The notes beneath the pieces are model-generated. The model had not been told where the DNA came from and searched no databases. It was given only the letters and a program-made list of their open reading frames with translations. From contig JAGQHB010000015.1 of NCBI GenBank assembly GCA_020432045.1, positions 1-64,000 of the forward strand: 64,000 bases of DNA, read 5' to 3'. Each line of letters starts with the position of its first letter. Positions within the stretch are counted from its first letter, which is position 1. The position numbers and the translations under genes were made by a program. This DNA comes from Dehalococcoidia bacterium (GTDB lineage Bacteria; Chloroflexota; Dehalococcoidia; Tepidiformales; Tepidiformaceae). Below, piece by piece: positions 63,222 through 64,000 of this stretch.

Positions 63222-64000
63222 AGCATTTGCTCGCCCTGCTCGCGTTCGCGATTGCCGTTTCGCTGCCGCTCGTCTATCAACCGGCGCCTGCTAACGCCTG
63301 TGGCCCTGCCGGCCCGTTTGACTTCGACACCTATGAGGTCGAGGACTACGTAAGCGGCTATGCGCAGGCAATCGAGCTCGCTACGTCGGGCCGCGCCGTC
63401 ACGTCTACTATCACGCTTCCGGGCACCAACGAAGTCATTGACCTGCGCTTTCAGGGGCTTCGCCAGGGCCCGCGCGGCGCGCGCGCTGCGAACCCCAGCA
63501 CCTCGGCCACGATTCCCCCGACGCTTTACAAGTCCATCGTCTACGTCGAATCGAGCTACACAAACGCTTCGAGCGCCACGCCCTTCGGCGGCGTCGGTCC
63601 AATCCTCCGCTCGTTCGACTGTGGCTACGGCCTTGGACAGATCACCAGCGGCATGACGAACAGTGTCGGTTCCCCCACCGCCAAGCAGGCGATTATTGGC
63701 ACCCATTACCTCTTTAACCTGGCAGAAGGTGTCCGCATCCTCGCCGAAAAGTGGAACTCCGCTCCCCAGGCCCGTCCGATCGCGGGCACAGGAGATCCAT
63801 CCGCACTTGAGGACTGGTACTACGCCATCTGGAGCTACAACGGCTTCGCCTTCAGCAACCACCCCCTGAACCCCTTCCGCAACCCGTTACGCGGTGGCCT
63901 GTTCAATGACGCAGACACCGGCGGTGCGACACCCACGGCCACCCCAACCGCGACCGCGCCGGCAGGGACTCCCACTGCAACCCCGAGCATCACTGCGACG
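63218..64000 (+). CDS. Secreted lysozyme/transglycosylase-like protein, C-terminus cut by window edge
   Basis: 261 codons are visible, open to the window edge. A signal peptide (MKHLLALLAFAIAVSLPLVY, cleavage near ANA) precedes a domain with YVESSYTNAS and a likely catalytic Glu111, then CGYGLGQITSG, the xES...GxGLxQ pattern of SLT/goose-type lysozymes. Three cysteines are visible. From about residue 236 there is a Thr/Pro/Ala repeat linker (TPTATPTATAPAGTPTATP) typical of Chloroflexi surface proteins. It starts in the stop of propeller 2 (ATGA). Confidence 0.8.
   Translation, partial: MKHLLALLAFAIAVSLPLVYQPAPANACGPAGPFDFDTYEVEDYVSGYAQAIELATSGRAVTSTITLPGTNEVIDLRFQGLRQGPRGARAANPSTSATIPPTLYKSIVYVESSYTNASSATPFGGVGPILRSFDCGYGLGQITSGMTNSVGSPTAKQAIIGTHYLFNLAEGVRILAEKWNSAPQARPIAGTGDPSALEDWYYAIWSYNGFAFSNHPLNPFRNPLRGGLFNDADTGGATPTATPTATAPAGTPTATPSITAT

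Overview
This 64 kb window of high-GC DNA reads as core chromosome of a free-living bacterium, most likely a member of the Chloroflexota (Dehalococcoidia / SAR202 / Tepidiforma-like). That placement is inferred from gene content: several luciferase-like flavin monooxygenase paralogs, CaiB/BaiF CoA-transferases, a Baeyer-Villiger monooxygenase and non-canonical acyl-CoA dehydrogenase, a Rex repressor, DUF951, bifunctional-nuclease and DUF1015 proteins, and an F-ATPase operon with an AtpZ-like first gene. MurA, MurI and MreB indicate a peptidoglycan-making, rod-type cell. No phage, insertion sequence, CRISPR array or rRNA was seen; one tRNA (Pro, UGG) is present.

Layout. 1-0.9 kb: an ECF sigma factor running off the left edge, with a zinc-finger anti-sigma-like tail in the same chain. 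0.9-1.4 kb: a non-coding stretch with a palindrome and four consecutive hairpins. 1.4-11.1 kb: lipid/ketone catabolism (alpha-methylacyl-CoA racemase, BVMO, SDR, enoyl-CoA hydratase, acyl-CoA dehydrogenase, a double CaiB fusion) with a PilZ protein and a spermidine-synthase-like methyltransferase fold. 11.1-16.5 kb: MBL hydrolase, then a MoxR/DUF58/DUF4129 operon, then ComB-like phosphatase. 16.5-20.2 kb: murI-pyrF-DUF951-MFS and a DUF151 nuclease. 20.2-28.4 kb: atpZ-B-E-F-H-A-G-[HAD]-D-C, closed by a terminator. 28.4-31.5 kb: murA-mreB-HAD. 31.4-34.3 kb (minus): AlkD glycosylase, and selA-rex. 34.4-37.5 kb: class V aminotransferase and serA (serine pathway) plus a VOC protein. 37.5-44.4 kb: DUF1015, HIT, a flavin monooxygenase, RNase PH, ComEC and an OmpR-like regulator. 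44.6-49.4 kb: lipoprotein, threonine aldolase, an unknown gene, a small membrane protein, a low-GC zinc-ribbon/PLD-like gene beside tRNA-Pro, and pyrD. 49.6-57.9 kb: Mrp ATPase, NYN protein, lipoprotein, two more flavin monooxygenases, EamA, prfC and a 137-bp tandem array. 57.9-60.8 kb (minus): site-2 protease, HD protein, tyrA, guanylate-kinase-like. 61.0-64.0 kb: two membrane-anchored beta-propellers and a secreted lysozyme-like protein cut by the window edge.

A recurrent signal is a TANNNT-type -10 box only 6-10 nt ahead of many start codons, which suggests widespread leaderless transcription and decides several starts. The items most worth a second look are the sigma/anti-sigma fusion, the about 150-residue insertion and His-rich tail in ATP synthase subunit a, MurA with Asp in place of the catalytic Cys, a HAD pseudoenzyme behind mreB, the CaiB double fusion with one broken active site, the four-hairpin leader, and the surface module at the right edge. 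I could run no homology search; family names rest on motifs and general knowledge of the families.
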